Shown here piece after piece: positions 30,901 to 42,539 of a DNA stretch of 64,000 bases. Source of the stretch: Ectocarpus siliculosus. Its lineage: Eukaryota > Sar > Phaeophyceae > Ectocarpales > Ectocarpaceae. The notes under the pieces were generated by a model. The model did not search any database, had not been told where the DNA came from, and saw only the letters and a program-made list of their open reading frames with translations. Both the position numbers and the translations under genes were made by a program. Numbering within the stretch: the stretch's first letter is position 1; each line of letters starts with the position of its first letter. The stretch covers positions 5,447,659 to 5,511,658 of the forward strand of contig FN649736.1 of the NCBI GenBank assembly GCA_000310025.1, given 5' to 3'.

Positions 30901-33900
30901 CGTAGGCAATTTCGACTTGTTCAATAACTCATGTGTGCCATCCCATTGATCGGACGTTGTGGAATGGTTTACTCGCGGCCACGTAAGATAAGCACACCAA
31001 ACTCGGCCATACATCGGCGGAGACGTTCCGTTTAGCCAGTCGTTTCACCAAGCGCCTTCGGTATGTTGTGCTTTAACGATTTCGTACAGCTCTTGTCACA
31101 TCAATGTTCACCTTGGTGTCGCGCATCATCACGCGCTCCTCCTCCGAGCAGTGGATGCAGTGTGCAAAGTACGATCGCTCGTGCATGAGTCCGTAGTGCT
31201 TGTACACGCCCGTGTAGGTTTCGATCCTGATGTGCCCATGATTTCATGGCGGTACGGCATGGTCGGGCGTGAGAAGGTGAGGCCAGGCATGCCAAGTCGA
31301 GTCAAGTCGAGTCAACAGGCATAAGGTCTGTGTGCCATACGAAACACGTCTCAAGCAGGGCGGGTTTCGAAGAACATTTGAATACTAATTGACACTGTCC
31401 ATGGGACACGCGTCGTCACCAACCTCTCGACTTCCCTTCCAAAAAACTACAACCATACGACGACAATGAGTTCTACCTCGAAGTAATTGGGGCAATCACA
31501 TTTGTATCCGGACGATCGTTGTGATTTCACGCAGAGTGGTACATCCCAAACACCGCGCCGATTGCGTGGGTGCCGAACTTCCATCAAGAAAACTACAACT
31601 ACAGTACCTCAGAACACCACCGACCCGCGCTGTCCTGCTTCCAAGTAGGTACACCAGAACCCTTTCAGAGATCTGGTCTAGTCTCGTGTCATCTCGAGCT
31701 TGACAACTCACTCTGGGTGCAGCTCCTTCACCCACGCGATCTCGGCCGGCGACTCGGACAAGTGAGACTGCACCGGCACGCCATACTTTCGCGACACCTC
31801 TCCTAGATGAGCCATGAGCTCCGATGTGCAGGAGGGCACGAAACGCGGCGTTACGACGGGCGTGATGAGCGGGTCGTCCAGCTCTTCCGAGCCGAACTTG
31901 ATAAACTCTTCTGCGTCTCGCATGGCGTCTTCCGTGGTCTCCCGGAGGTAGTCCGGCGAGTTTCTGTCCATGCTCACCTGCGCACGTGCACATTCTTGGC
32001 GTCGTGGGGCCGATTGCCGAGAGCGTCTATTTGGTGTAGCAGGTCGACCGACTTGTTTCATTCACGGCAGGTTGAAGCCTTGTTAGCCGAGGGTAACCCA
32101 GGGCGCAGCCAGCGCTTGTGGCGTACGGTGGTGGTTTGATTTTGTTCACGTTGACACAAGCAGGTGTAATCCACGTCCGGGTCGAATGCACCGGGAGCGA
32201 AGGCATGTGCGCCTCGCGTGCTGCTTTCAGCTGGAGACGACAATCGCACAAAAATGAGTGTATGTGTGTTGAAGATTTGAGGTACTAGCTGTGTTCCGTT
32301 CCGTCAACTAGGACCGGCCCGTGGACTTTTACCGGGGTTGAGTGTTGGGTACCCTGTAGTGCCACCCGCACATCCGAACAACACGTGGAATCACGAAAAT
32401 CGAAGACAAATACGGGAAATCACGAAAGACAAGGCAAGCAGGACAGTAAGCGCGGAGGCAAGGAGCGCCGATCAGACAACACGAGACAAAGCTAATCGGA
32501 GGCGCCACTGAGCTGTTGCGATAACACACAGGCACAGAACGATCACCACCGCGATACAATAGTCGCACAACCCAATCCCCCCCAAAACGAGAAGCTGTAA
32601 AGAAGCACCTTTCACAGGGGTTCACTCCGACGGGCACCAAGCGGAGTGGGGGTCACCATCGAGGCGCAAGAGGTGGCTGAAGCAAGGCACCGAATGAACA
32701 TATCTCGCTACACGTCACGATCAGGCAAAGCACTATCAAAGAAAAACGGCCCCAGTAGAGAGACGCAAGACCAACACACACCGACTCAAGATACTCAAGG
32801 TCCATGGGGTGAAATTGGACACACCTTCCCCACGTAGGCTCTCTGGCCTAGTCCCCTGATGACGTCTACGAGCACCTTGGTGCCCTCCAGGTGTAAGCTG
32901 GCGAAGTACGAGCATGTGGTCGTGCCGCATGTCAGGTGTCGCCGCACACATTTCTGGTACGCCTGTTGACACGCAACGAACACAGCAGGATACATCATGC
33001 AGGTTGTGCCGACACCGAAGCAAACGTGCCAAACAGGGTGCGAGTGTGATCTGCACGCTCAAGTTTATGGTGTAGAGAAACTACAGTACCCGGAATAATG
33101 CTGCTGGGGTATCTGGAAATGGGTTGCAGAAGCAAGATAAACTACAGTAATAAACATACTCAAGAACCCGTGTATTGGGCAGGGTTAGAGCTACTCGGGG
33201 TGTCGTGTGTTCCGAATTTCCGAGTCACTTGACTACTTACGCGTTGATCAGAAACAGCTCACCCACCCAGCCGAGTCGGCGAATCACCTCCTAGCAGGTC
33301 AAGGCCGAAAACAGTAAGCCGAACGGAAGATGCTATGGTAATTTGTCCGATCTGAAATCTGGGAATGGCGTGGGATTTGGTAGCAACCCGTCCCGGCCTA
33401 AAGGAATTCTGCAAAAGAGGTTTGAATTCAGCTTGAACCACGTTGGGACATGGTGCTCGCCCCACGGATACCTGATTGCAAGCAAATGGTCCACGTGTGC
33501 GAGGTTCTGGGAGCCAAGTTTGGCGAGCTAGAATGGGGCATTCGAAGAGAATGCATCCGATATAAAATTTCCAACGAGCTTCTTCCAACAATTCCGATTC
33601 GGAAGTTACTATTTAGTATATTGTTCCACGCGTGAAGGACGCGTGGTCTCCACCGTATCTCCCCAAACTCGGCTAAGAGAAGCTCGCAGCAGTGTAACAT
33701 ACAGCGTCGAATGTTTGAACGCAAACTGGTCCGTGCGAGAGAGACTTCGAGTGCCGATGTGAAGTGGAGTGTTTCCCAATGCCTTTCGGAAGAATTACCA
33801 CTTCCTAGCGGGGCTGTGAAACCTCCCATGGGCACCTCCGGCTTTCAAATCGAAAAAACAAAACCACCATAGTATCTGGCAAAACGATAAGTAAACATCT

Positions 33901-34889
33901 CTGCTGCCTCAAATTATAAAACGTAGTGACACGTCATTCCCGAGCGGTTGGTCGTTTCCCCACCAACTCACGACACAGCAGCGTGAATATCTAAAAATCT
34001 CAAACGTGCAATCTGAGGGACGCGATGCAACAAAAAGGCAACGGTCTTCCTTTCGAAAGAGGTTGAGTAAAAACGATCACCTTCTCCACCTCGCCCAATA
34101 TGCATGGTACAGGCAGCACCGGCATGTGTGCTTCTGCTATTTGCTCATTTGCCGCCCAAACAGCTCGACACCCTTACGCACCTTCCTTGCGAACGAGGGG
34201 TCTGCAAACCTTGCCTCCACCGGAAATGTGTGCGTCTCCAGCCACTGCAGCAGCGGTAGGTCCATCCCAGTCCCCCGATACACATACTGCGTTTATCACC
34301 ACGAGAGCCATGCACGCACCAACAGGCCAGTAGGGTACATGTTTGTCAACCTTAAAGAGGAGACGAAGGGCTGATTCGCTAAACATAGTCGCCGCAATAA
34401 CCTTTGAAACAGGGGAGAGAGTAGGCTACTGTCGTCATCCATGCGAACAAGATCATTCGGTAGATCCAGACATTGTGTGTCTTAAAATCATCGTCACAGC
34501 GGCGGTACCGGACAAGAGGAGGCACATGATGCCACGTCAAAAGCATTCCTACATTCCTACCCCCCAACGCGGTGCTTCGTGTCACGTGCATGCGTCATCC
34601 ATCTCATTCGCTGATAAAAAACATCTTTCCAACATCAGCGTCAAATCGTGACTCAAAGATCGACATCAAATTCACCAAGAACTGACACACCACCCTTCTT
34701 ATCCACCTGAGGCGCATGGGCGTGCCCGTCAATGAATCCCGGCATTATGAGCTTCCCTCGAAAGTCCGCCACTTCCACCCCTTGCGCCATGAGGTCGGCC
34801 ATGGTCTCCTCGGCACCGTCGTCTTTCATGTCGTGCACGGCACTGATCACACCGTCCTCGTTCACGACGATCGCCGCGTCCGTCAGCAT
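27972..34889 (-). CDS. GDA: Guanine deaminase (nine exons; N-terminal exon not found)
   Basis: Converts guanine to xanthine and ammonia in purine salvage and breakdown; Zn-dependent amidohydrolase of the cytosol. Exons, all phases agreeing: 34889-34707, 34286-34182, 32962-32825, 31977-31712, 31226-31112, 30567-30481, 29580-29450, 29001-28911, 28187-27972 (stop TAG); 443 residues against 454 in human GDA. Metal and catalytic residues are present: HxH in PGFIDGHAHAPQ, QSHLSE (His ligand and catalytic Glu), FAHCIH (His) and GLGTDVAGG (Asp). Also family-typical: DLPLLQWLE, TCGTTTCSYF, TPRF, HCPSSN, GDDRNI near the end. The first listed exon follows a good acceptor (CTTTGCAG) and begins at an ATG. 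The frame stays open upstream to an ATG at about 34922 (MKSNMIVNPLQ), whose NPLQMLTD also resembles the family. The usual FRGT-type N-terminus (about 25-30 residues) was not located. Confidence 0.97.
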
Positions 34890-37800
34890 CTGCAAAGGAT
34901 TCACGATCATATTCGATTTCATTCGACTCGATTGGTACAGACATACACACACACGCGACGGTCGGAATATTATGGCGTGCACCGCTGAGCAATTCCCTCG
35001 TGTGACCTGAGGTCGGAGCTCTTCAGTTTGAGAGAAACAAGGCCGTAGGGTAGTCAGTACTCACGCAATGCGCACGGCAGAAAATAATTGGATGTCGAAC
35101 AACACAAAGCACAAGAGGCCGAAGCAACCCTGTGTTTGTCTGAGACAAGTCGCCTACAAGTCGCCTACAACGGTCGTCTGCTTATATGTAGACGCTAAGG
35201 CGAGTTGCGAGGATAAAACTCGTCCAGCAAAGGTTGCACTGCGTGGAACTGATCGAGTGTGCACTAATGTCGAATCATTTCCGGGCAAGCGAGTTCTTTT
35301 ACTACGCCAGGTGGGCACGAAGCACAGGCGAACCGCGCAACCTACCCGTGCATCACAGAACCACAAACAGATGAGCATGAAGCACTTTCTATCTACGTAT
35401 CTTTCTCTCGGCATCTCTCTCTCTCTCCCCCGCCAGCCATTCGCACACCTCGCACAAATCCACTAAATACTGAGTATCCATCTCGTTCTCGGCGTTTTGT
35501 TACACCGCTCAACGCATGACGCTAGGAGTTTGCCCCAATTTTGCGTTATGTGTTTGCCTGCGAGGCGGAGGAGGCGCATCAATCAAAGCGCCAAGGTTTG
35601 CGAACTCGTGTGCACCCAAGACTCATGTTTGCATTGTTCGAGTTCGAGACTCAATACTTGTATTGAAGGCAGCAGCAAGCCAATCCAAACAAGATGCCAA
35701 CTTGCTGCGTATGAACCATACTGAATACCATGCGTTCCAAGAAGAGAGGGTGCCGTTCAGATATTCAACGGGAACAGGAGGGCTCTGCCCAGGACATGTG
35801 TGTTATAGGACGGAATGGCCGATAGGAACAGCAGTTTTGGTACCAGCAAACACCATCTTCGGGAGACCCAGAGGGGATGACTGCCGTCAGGGTTCTGATT
35901 CAATGACAAACTTTCCTATTACAGAGAGCGCCCGCGCTTCAAAACTTGTCAGAGAAGAAGTCGATATAGCCTCGAAAAACTCCAAAACTAAGAACTGGAG
36001 CACCATTTGTGAGCTCGGTTAAGACCCCCTACACTAAAACCTATACGGCGGCCATTCGTAGGATGACGTTCGGAACCAAGATCCCCAGCCTCGACCTAAA
36101 GGTTAAAGTCTACAAGTGCGGGCGCGTTCTGCATACGCAGTGACAACCACCCCCGCAGCACGGATACCAACAACTACAATTCCCTTGGGGTCAACCTCCT
36201 TTGAATACAGTATCAGGCAGGAGAGAACCCCCCCCCCCCTCCACCTCGCTCGCCCTTTCCCGAGCGCCCGATACCCCATGCCGTCCAGAGGACAAAAAAG
36301 GGGCGGCCTGTCAATGGTAGGTGTTTGGTCTAGCCCTAACTCTCAAGAAAGCTTCGCTCTACATGTCATGTGGACGTCGGTGCGTTGCTGTTGATCAGCT
36401 ACTTGTGGGTACACGTACATCAGGGTGTTCCTTCATTTGTCACATGTTGAATACAAATATGGGTGCGCTGGCGAGCTCGGTAACATTAGTCTCACATGCA
36501 AGCATGAAGAGCGCTGCAAACCGCAGAACTGCTGTAGAATCGAACCCACACCAAACAGATGCGCCACGCAAGGTGCAAGTGACCGGCACTCTTGTCCAAG
36601 ATTACAACAAGTCGCACAGAAACACTTACATCGTTACCGTGGCTTGCGTTGCACATACATACCGCGAAGCACACCGAGAGAAGCACCACTGCTGCGGTAC
36701 GTACGTAAAACATGTAATGACGGCCACATTTTCTGAACAGACCATGCAGTATTTCGTCATCTCGAGACTAGCTGTGAGCTGAGTTGACGTACGTTGTTGT
36801 TGTTGTTGTTGTTGTCTTCACATTAAACTCGTGTCAGTTGCTAATCCCAAAATCTAGCAAAGACGCGGTCCGTGGTCACAAAAATGCTAGAGCCATCAGA
36901 AGATCTAAAGAACACGCAAACTAGCAAGAAAAGGGTACACAAGCCCGAAGAGGTACACCTACATCCCTGCAGCACGTTTGCCCAAAAACTGAACTTCCCA
37001 TCCACACACTACATTCGACTACAGCAGCATCATCCCCCCTGTCCTACACTTTACCAAAACGAATGTCCACTACAGCGTACAGCTGTATGGAGTGCTGCCT
37101 GTACAATACACCATGGCAGGCATGGTACAAGTTCGGGGCGCGCAACTGCTGTCTGAATTGCTGTCAGGATGCGTCCGTGGACATGCAGCACAGTGAAAAA
37201 GAACAACCAACCAAAGCCATCATTGCAATTGACAATCACCGAATCTACTGATCATCTGTGTTGGACACAGCAGTGTAAATAATCGTTTGGTGAAACACAA
37301 CAAAAAAGTCCACAACAATACAGTAGCTACAACAGCAGGCCGGTGGTATCGTTTGATACACAACAGTAGTCCCTGGCAGCTCGCGAAATTATATCATGCG
37401 TAAGTTTATTGCAGCAAAACGGGCGCGTGACTTGCCTTGACCTTCCCAATGGCTACTGAGTGCACCATCGTGCCCCGATAGACACACGCGGACATGGCTG
37501 GATAGGTAGGGTGGCGCTGTCTCTCCTCTCTCCTCTCTCCGCTCCAGCAACGGCAACACACCGCCCGCCTTCCGCCGCCGCCGGCCAACGCAGTTGACGA
37601 TTGAGAAGTCCTCGCCGAAAAGGTTTCCTGCCTTCTTGGCTCCTACAACACCACCCAAAGCTCGGCGTCCAAACTGCTGTGTCTGGATGTATGTATGTAA
37701 GTCCAACCGACTGCCAGCCTACAAGAGAAGGATGTCGAATCGTCGCGCAAACCAAATAAATAGAGAGAGAACCAAAACTCGTGAAGGGGGCCCAACAGAC

Positions 37801-38944
37801 CGTACATTGCGTACGTATCTACGGAGATGGCACTCCGGATCCATATAGTTTATTAATATATAGGCGTAGGCGGTCCCCGGATCCACGGATGGATGAACCC
37901 TACCTGCACCCGAACGAACGGACGGGTATAGTCTTTCTGAGTTTGTTTGGATTTATATTTCCTAACTCTAATACCCCGGTCATCTATGTCCCACAGATCA
38001 CCTCGGGAGAAAACACACTCCGATCACAGGGGACATACCGCCTGCAATGATGTGCAACGCAATGAATCCCGCGTGCGTGCGTGCACCGCGCGACATATAT
38101 ATTTGTGGCGAGACCGACTGACACCTTTATTCACCTCATTTGATTGACAGCGGTATGTGTAGTCTTTCTGTGTGTGTGTTTTTTTTATTATTCCTTAATT
38201 AAGTATACAGCTAAAGAGCGGCCGAATCGGTTTTTTCACTACATGCATCATAAAGACACAGTGCATGCAATGCATGTATGTGTAGCATATATATATATGT
38301 ATGTCTCGCCGCCACCGATTCCGTCGCTCGCTGCGGAGGAGGCGGCCTGCGGAGAGCCTCTTTCTCCTGCGCCGTTTTGGCATCCTCCACTGCCCCCGCT
38401 GGCGCCGCCACGCTGTCGGCCGATGACTCAGCAGTATTGTCGCACCGTACTGTCGTCGCCGTGCCAGCGAGGGTGATCCGAAACTTGAAAGATAGTGCAG
38501 CCAACACCGTTCTTTTTTCGCACCCCGGTACCCCGGTGCCATAGACTAATAATATCTTAACAACATACCACATGAATAGTACAATAACCCCGAGGGGTGG
38601 GTGAGAAACCACCGCCATCAACAACGTAGTATGCATACCGGTGCGTTGGCCCGCACAATTTAGTGGACTTGGTTTCCACGTGCGGAGATAGATAGATAGA
38701 TAGATGTGGCTCAACGTGTTTTCATTTCATATATCATCGTTGGGTCCACACTAACCACCACCCTCTACTACATACATACCACCGTGGTGCCAGTATGCGC
38801 AAATTTGGCACCTCTCCCACGGCGGTGCATCGACCACGCACAAGTTAACCTGTGACCACGGGAATCGACCGCGTCGAGTGTTGGATCAGTACGGACATAC
38901 GAAGGTACTGGGTAGAGAGAGATCGGAACGGTTTTTAATGTGAA
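34890..38944. other. Region upstream of guanine deaminase
   Basis: Should hold the GDA first exon and promoter; neither could be fixed. Two minus-strand segments look coding-like: about 37665-37575 (FGRRALGGVVGAKKAGNLFG after a CAG) and about 38510-38310 (Ala/Glu/Lys-rich). They do not fit the missing GDA N-terminus and I cannot join them to anything. Confidence 0.35.
36792..36816 (+). repeat. (GTT)n microsatellite
   Basis: Eight units of a GTT trinucleotide. Confidence 0.9.
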
Positions 38945-38945
38945 G

Positions 38946-38994
<49 letters not shown>
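38945..38994 (+). repeat. (AAC)n microsatellite
   Basis: About 16 perfect AAC units. Confidence 0.97.
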
Positions 38995-38997
<3 letters not shown>

Positions 38998-39466
38998 ATC
39001 TACTCGGGCGGGGTATTAGGGCTCGAACCAGGATGGATGCAAACGGAGCGTGCGTGCGCAAAATCCAAATTTCGTCTCTGAGGGACATATTCATATGCAT
39101 GCATGCACACCACTTCATCTACCCGCCTCCTCCATGGTTATTCTAGACTAAAAATAGTCATTTTTCTGTCGATGTTTCTCGCTCCATTTATTTCTGAGAG
39201 CGGAGACCGGAACGGACGTGGTATATTTTTTAGTCGTGTGTGATGAAGAAGACAACATGTCATCAACGAGAAACAGATAGATAGATGGATGTTTGGATCA
39301 ATCGTCGTCTCTCACGCGCTTTCTTTCGTCCCTCGCGCTTGGTTGGTTGCCGCGCCATCAATGATGAAGAGCAGACCGAACCTGAAACTAACTTCCTATC
39401 AACACATCATCATCTCTTGTTTTTGCATGATACAGCAGTCCGCTAGTGTTCGCTGAGATATCACAT

Positions 39467-40057
39467 ATGGTAAGGAGTAACAATCAGTTAGTTGTTGGGT
39501 GCCCAGACGTAGTCTTCTTGCATAATTTCCCCAGAAAAAAATCTTGCAGGCCAATCTCGGATTTTCAATCAAAATATGCCGATGACAGTATGTATGTAGC
39601 TGTAGTGAAGGTGATTAATTTAGACGTTCGCTCGTTGCCCAGGGGCCACCCTTCCTTCCTGGTAGCGCAGGGAACGCACAACTGTGAACAAGTTGTTTCC
39701 GCCAACCATTTCTTGCTGGAAACAAATGTCGACTACGTATACTATTGCTTGCTCCGAGTACAGCAGCAGTACTTCGAAGTAAGAAAAAAAGGATCTGTGA
39801 CTGCGGACCAACTTGTAGACAGCTGGTGTAGACTCGGAACACCCGAACACCTCGCCGCGCAATCTGCCACACCCACACACATCACATTGGCCCACTCCTG
39901 TCTTTCACATTACATCGGCTCTTTGAACACTGCTGGATTTTCGGCTCATCTCAAAGGTAAGAGTCAGAGATTCTGCTTCAGGATCACGCCAACGCCATGC
40001 CATCGCCCGAAGCATATATTAGAAAATAGGCAGGTCTACGCTCCCTGCTCCCCATGA
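39467..40057 (+). CDS. Hypothetical 196-residue open frame
   Basis: Uninterrupted from an ATG (MVRSNNQLVVGCPDV...) to TGA. Composition is ordinary (Cys, His and Tyr common, few low-complexity runs). No domain, signal peptide or membrane segment that I recognise. The local base composition is like the surrounding non-coding DNA and no exon neighbours are evident, so a chance frame or a transposon remnant is as likely as a gene. Confidence 0.25.
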   Translation: MVRSNNQLVVGCPDVVFLHNFPRKKSCRPISDFQSKYADDSMYVAVVKVINLDVRSLPRGHPSFLVAQGTHNCEQVVSANHFLLETNVDYVYYCLLRVQQQYFEVRKKGSVTADQLVDSWCRLGTPEHLAAQSATPTHITLAHSCLSHYIGSLNTAGFSAHLKGKSQRFCFRITPTPCHRPKHILENRQVYAPCSP

Positions 40058-41290
40058 TAGGCGAGTTGGTAGCGAACCCCACCTACATCAAACTACCCCG
40101 TGTATTTTGCGAACCTACAACGTTGTTCAGTTTGTGGCGATCGTGAACCTCGATGGCCGCGGTGAATGTGGGCAGGCTTTCGAATGAGTCTATCGGGTGA
40201 TTCTTCAAGTCATTATGACAGTGTTGCAGAGTTGGGGTAAAACGCCACCTCTGGGGCGATCACACTACCAAGCGAACGACCAAGACCCTACTAGAATAGT
40301 ATTACTCCTCCAACCTCGAGTTGATCAAGAACACCGACGATCCAACAACCAGAGTGCGCTATTCGCAAACCGTGCACAGAAGGATGGTCTAGAAAGACAC
40401 AGACATCCCGAGATCCACTTTCACCCCTCTCTCTCTTCGCGCGTATGTTCCTATACTACATAGGGCACTTAGCGCCCCCGCCCGCCGTGAGGGCGGGTGG
40501 GCCCAAACAACATATGAAAATACGGGTGCAGAGTTGTACAGTGACGCACGTCATGTACTGAGCGATGGCTGCAGCCGTGAAGTACATGTACTACGCGTTT
40601 CGGATGTCACACCTCAGTGTTCGCGATAACATTCCCGTAGTGCCCGGCAGGTGTTCGAGCTTCAGATGATTCCGTTTATAGAGCGATAAAGCGGACATGA
40701 GGAACCTTTTGGTTCTGCGAAAGAGGATCGATCGTGCTCGAGTCCCCGCCTTGCCGGCCGCCGGAGAAATCAATCAAACTCTCCGTTCGTGGCCCCCCTG
40801 CGTGGTGCAAACGGCAAAGGCATTGAAATAAAAACAAAAATCCGGACATGCTAGGTAAACTCCCGCTCAAAATTAGAAAATGGGAAAGAACAGTGCTCAG
40901 GTTGAGGCAACTAGTAAGCAAGCGTCGAGCGTCACGTAAAATATGTCCCGTTTTTTACTGTGGGATTTGGACCCTTCGACCAAGACACCATCCTGGGTAC
41001 CATCCTGGGTGGTATACCTGTAGTAATATCCCGACCACCTGCCCAGATTCCTGGTATCCCGACATTACAAATTCGCAGGCAAGGGTACAATGGTTATTTA
41101 TGTAGAAGCCGCAGCAAGCGATGTGCAAGCATTAGCATTTCCTCTAGCTCAGTGTTGCCTGGTAGTTAGCGATAGCGAGTGATTGAGAAAGAAAGGAAGG
41201 ATAACGGAGAGATCAGACTGAATAAGGGAAGCGGCACGAACGTTCACGCCGCAGTGGTTGGACTAGCTCCCTTGACTGCAATCTCGTAAA
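40058..41290. other. Gene-free stretch
   Basis: No recognised gene. Contains a short internally repetitive stretch near 40985-41015 (ACCATCCTGGGT repeated) and nothing else I can support. Confidence 0.5.
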
Positions 41291-41292
41291 TA

Positions 41293-42092
41293 GGGTCGTT
41301 CTTAACGAAGAAATCAGATCTCGAAATCACATTTCGATATAAGAATAAAAGAGTCGGATCTACCCAAATCCGGACAGAACTGGCCTGTGTGTCTAAACGG
41401 GAGATCTGCCAAATGGAAACGAATATCTGATGTCCACCACGAACAACCCGAGAGGTCCGCCGCTTGCCAACTGCCAGATTGCTGTTGTGACGTACTGTCA
41501 TGACGTGGCCACACCACATGGGGAGCTATGGCTCCCGAGAAGCACACACCAAACGCGTAAATGGCCTCTGTGCGGTACTGGCACGATGTCTATGCATGCA
41601 TGTGAGAGTTTGAATCGACCCTCGTCCGACGGAAAGCTGCCAATTTGTATGTGCATTTGAAGTTCGGTAACCCACGGGAGATTGCCCCACAGACCAACAC
41701 ATCCCGCACACGTTTTTTTCGGCATCAGTCACGTGCAACAACGATGCGCAGTCACCCTCCCTTTGGGTTGGCTTTTTGTGCTCTTTCTTTCCTCTGTGCT
41801 CGGCGGTGGATGGAGTTCGTGTGGATGGGGGTAGGTGGGCACGCGCCGTGTATGCGAGTAGACCGTGGTCCCGCAACTATGGACGCTGTTCACCCAAATC
41901 GGGATCCGACTAAATGATTTCACCTTTTTTCAAATCCCGATTTGGGTTTGGGTCGTCCTGTTTTAAGTCCTAAATATTCGACGGGTTCCATAACATTTCA
42001 GCCAATCAATGAAAGAGTTCTGTGGATCTTCCGGTCTTATAACCAAATCTGAATGTGATTTCGAGATCTGATTTCTTCGTTAAGACCGGCCC
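41293..42092. mobile_element. 800-bp TIR element with TA target duplication
   Basis: Flanked by TA (41291-41292 and 42093-42094). The inverted ends begin GGGTCGTTC on the left and GGGCCGGTC on the right arm. They share TCTTAACGAAGAAATCAGAT and continue to about 50 bases with one insertion. No transposase frame. Unrelated in sequence to the 853/922 bp family, but the same TA duplication. Confidence 0.85.
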
Positions 42093-42539
42093 TAAGTGGT
42101 TGCGCAGTCTGTGTAATAACGACGGCATTCAACAGTGCTTCCGTTCCCGAGCAAAGCCCGCAAATCAAAATCTTCCACCGATCCTTCCGGACACTACACC
42201 TGTTCATTGTGTAGGGTTGTTCACAGAGAGCCTTTTTCTACGGAGGGGACGGCTTGAACAGCTCCGCTCCGCCCTTTGAATTTTTTCAAAGAAACAGAAC
42301 CGCTCTGTTCCGCTCCGTAACATGAGACAAGAAAACGCGCTACTCCGGGATAATATTGTCCTCGGATTAACCGCTCTGCGTGAGATTCCCCAACAATTCG
42401 TGCAAGCGTATTTCTCACGGAGCGGTTTGAGTGTCTGCGTTACATAACCCGCGGTTAACACCGCAAAATCCACTGTTGAAACCGCAATAGAGCCTCGATT
42501 TTTCAACGAGTCACGGGTTTTGCACGACGCTTGTCTTGC

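Noticed and set aside
35154-35414. First exon of guanine deaminase
   Set aside because: The frame is open but contains nothing like the expected FRGT/VHA N-terminus and has no donor in the needed phase.
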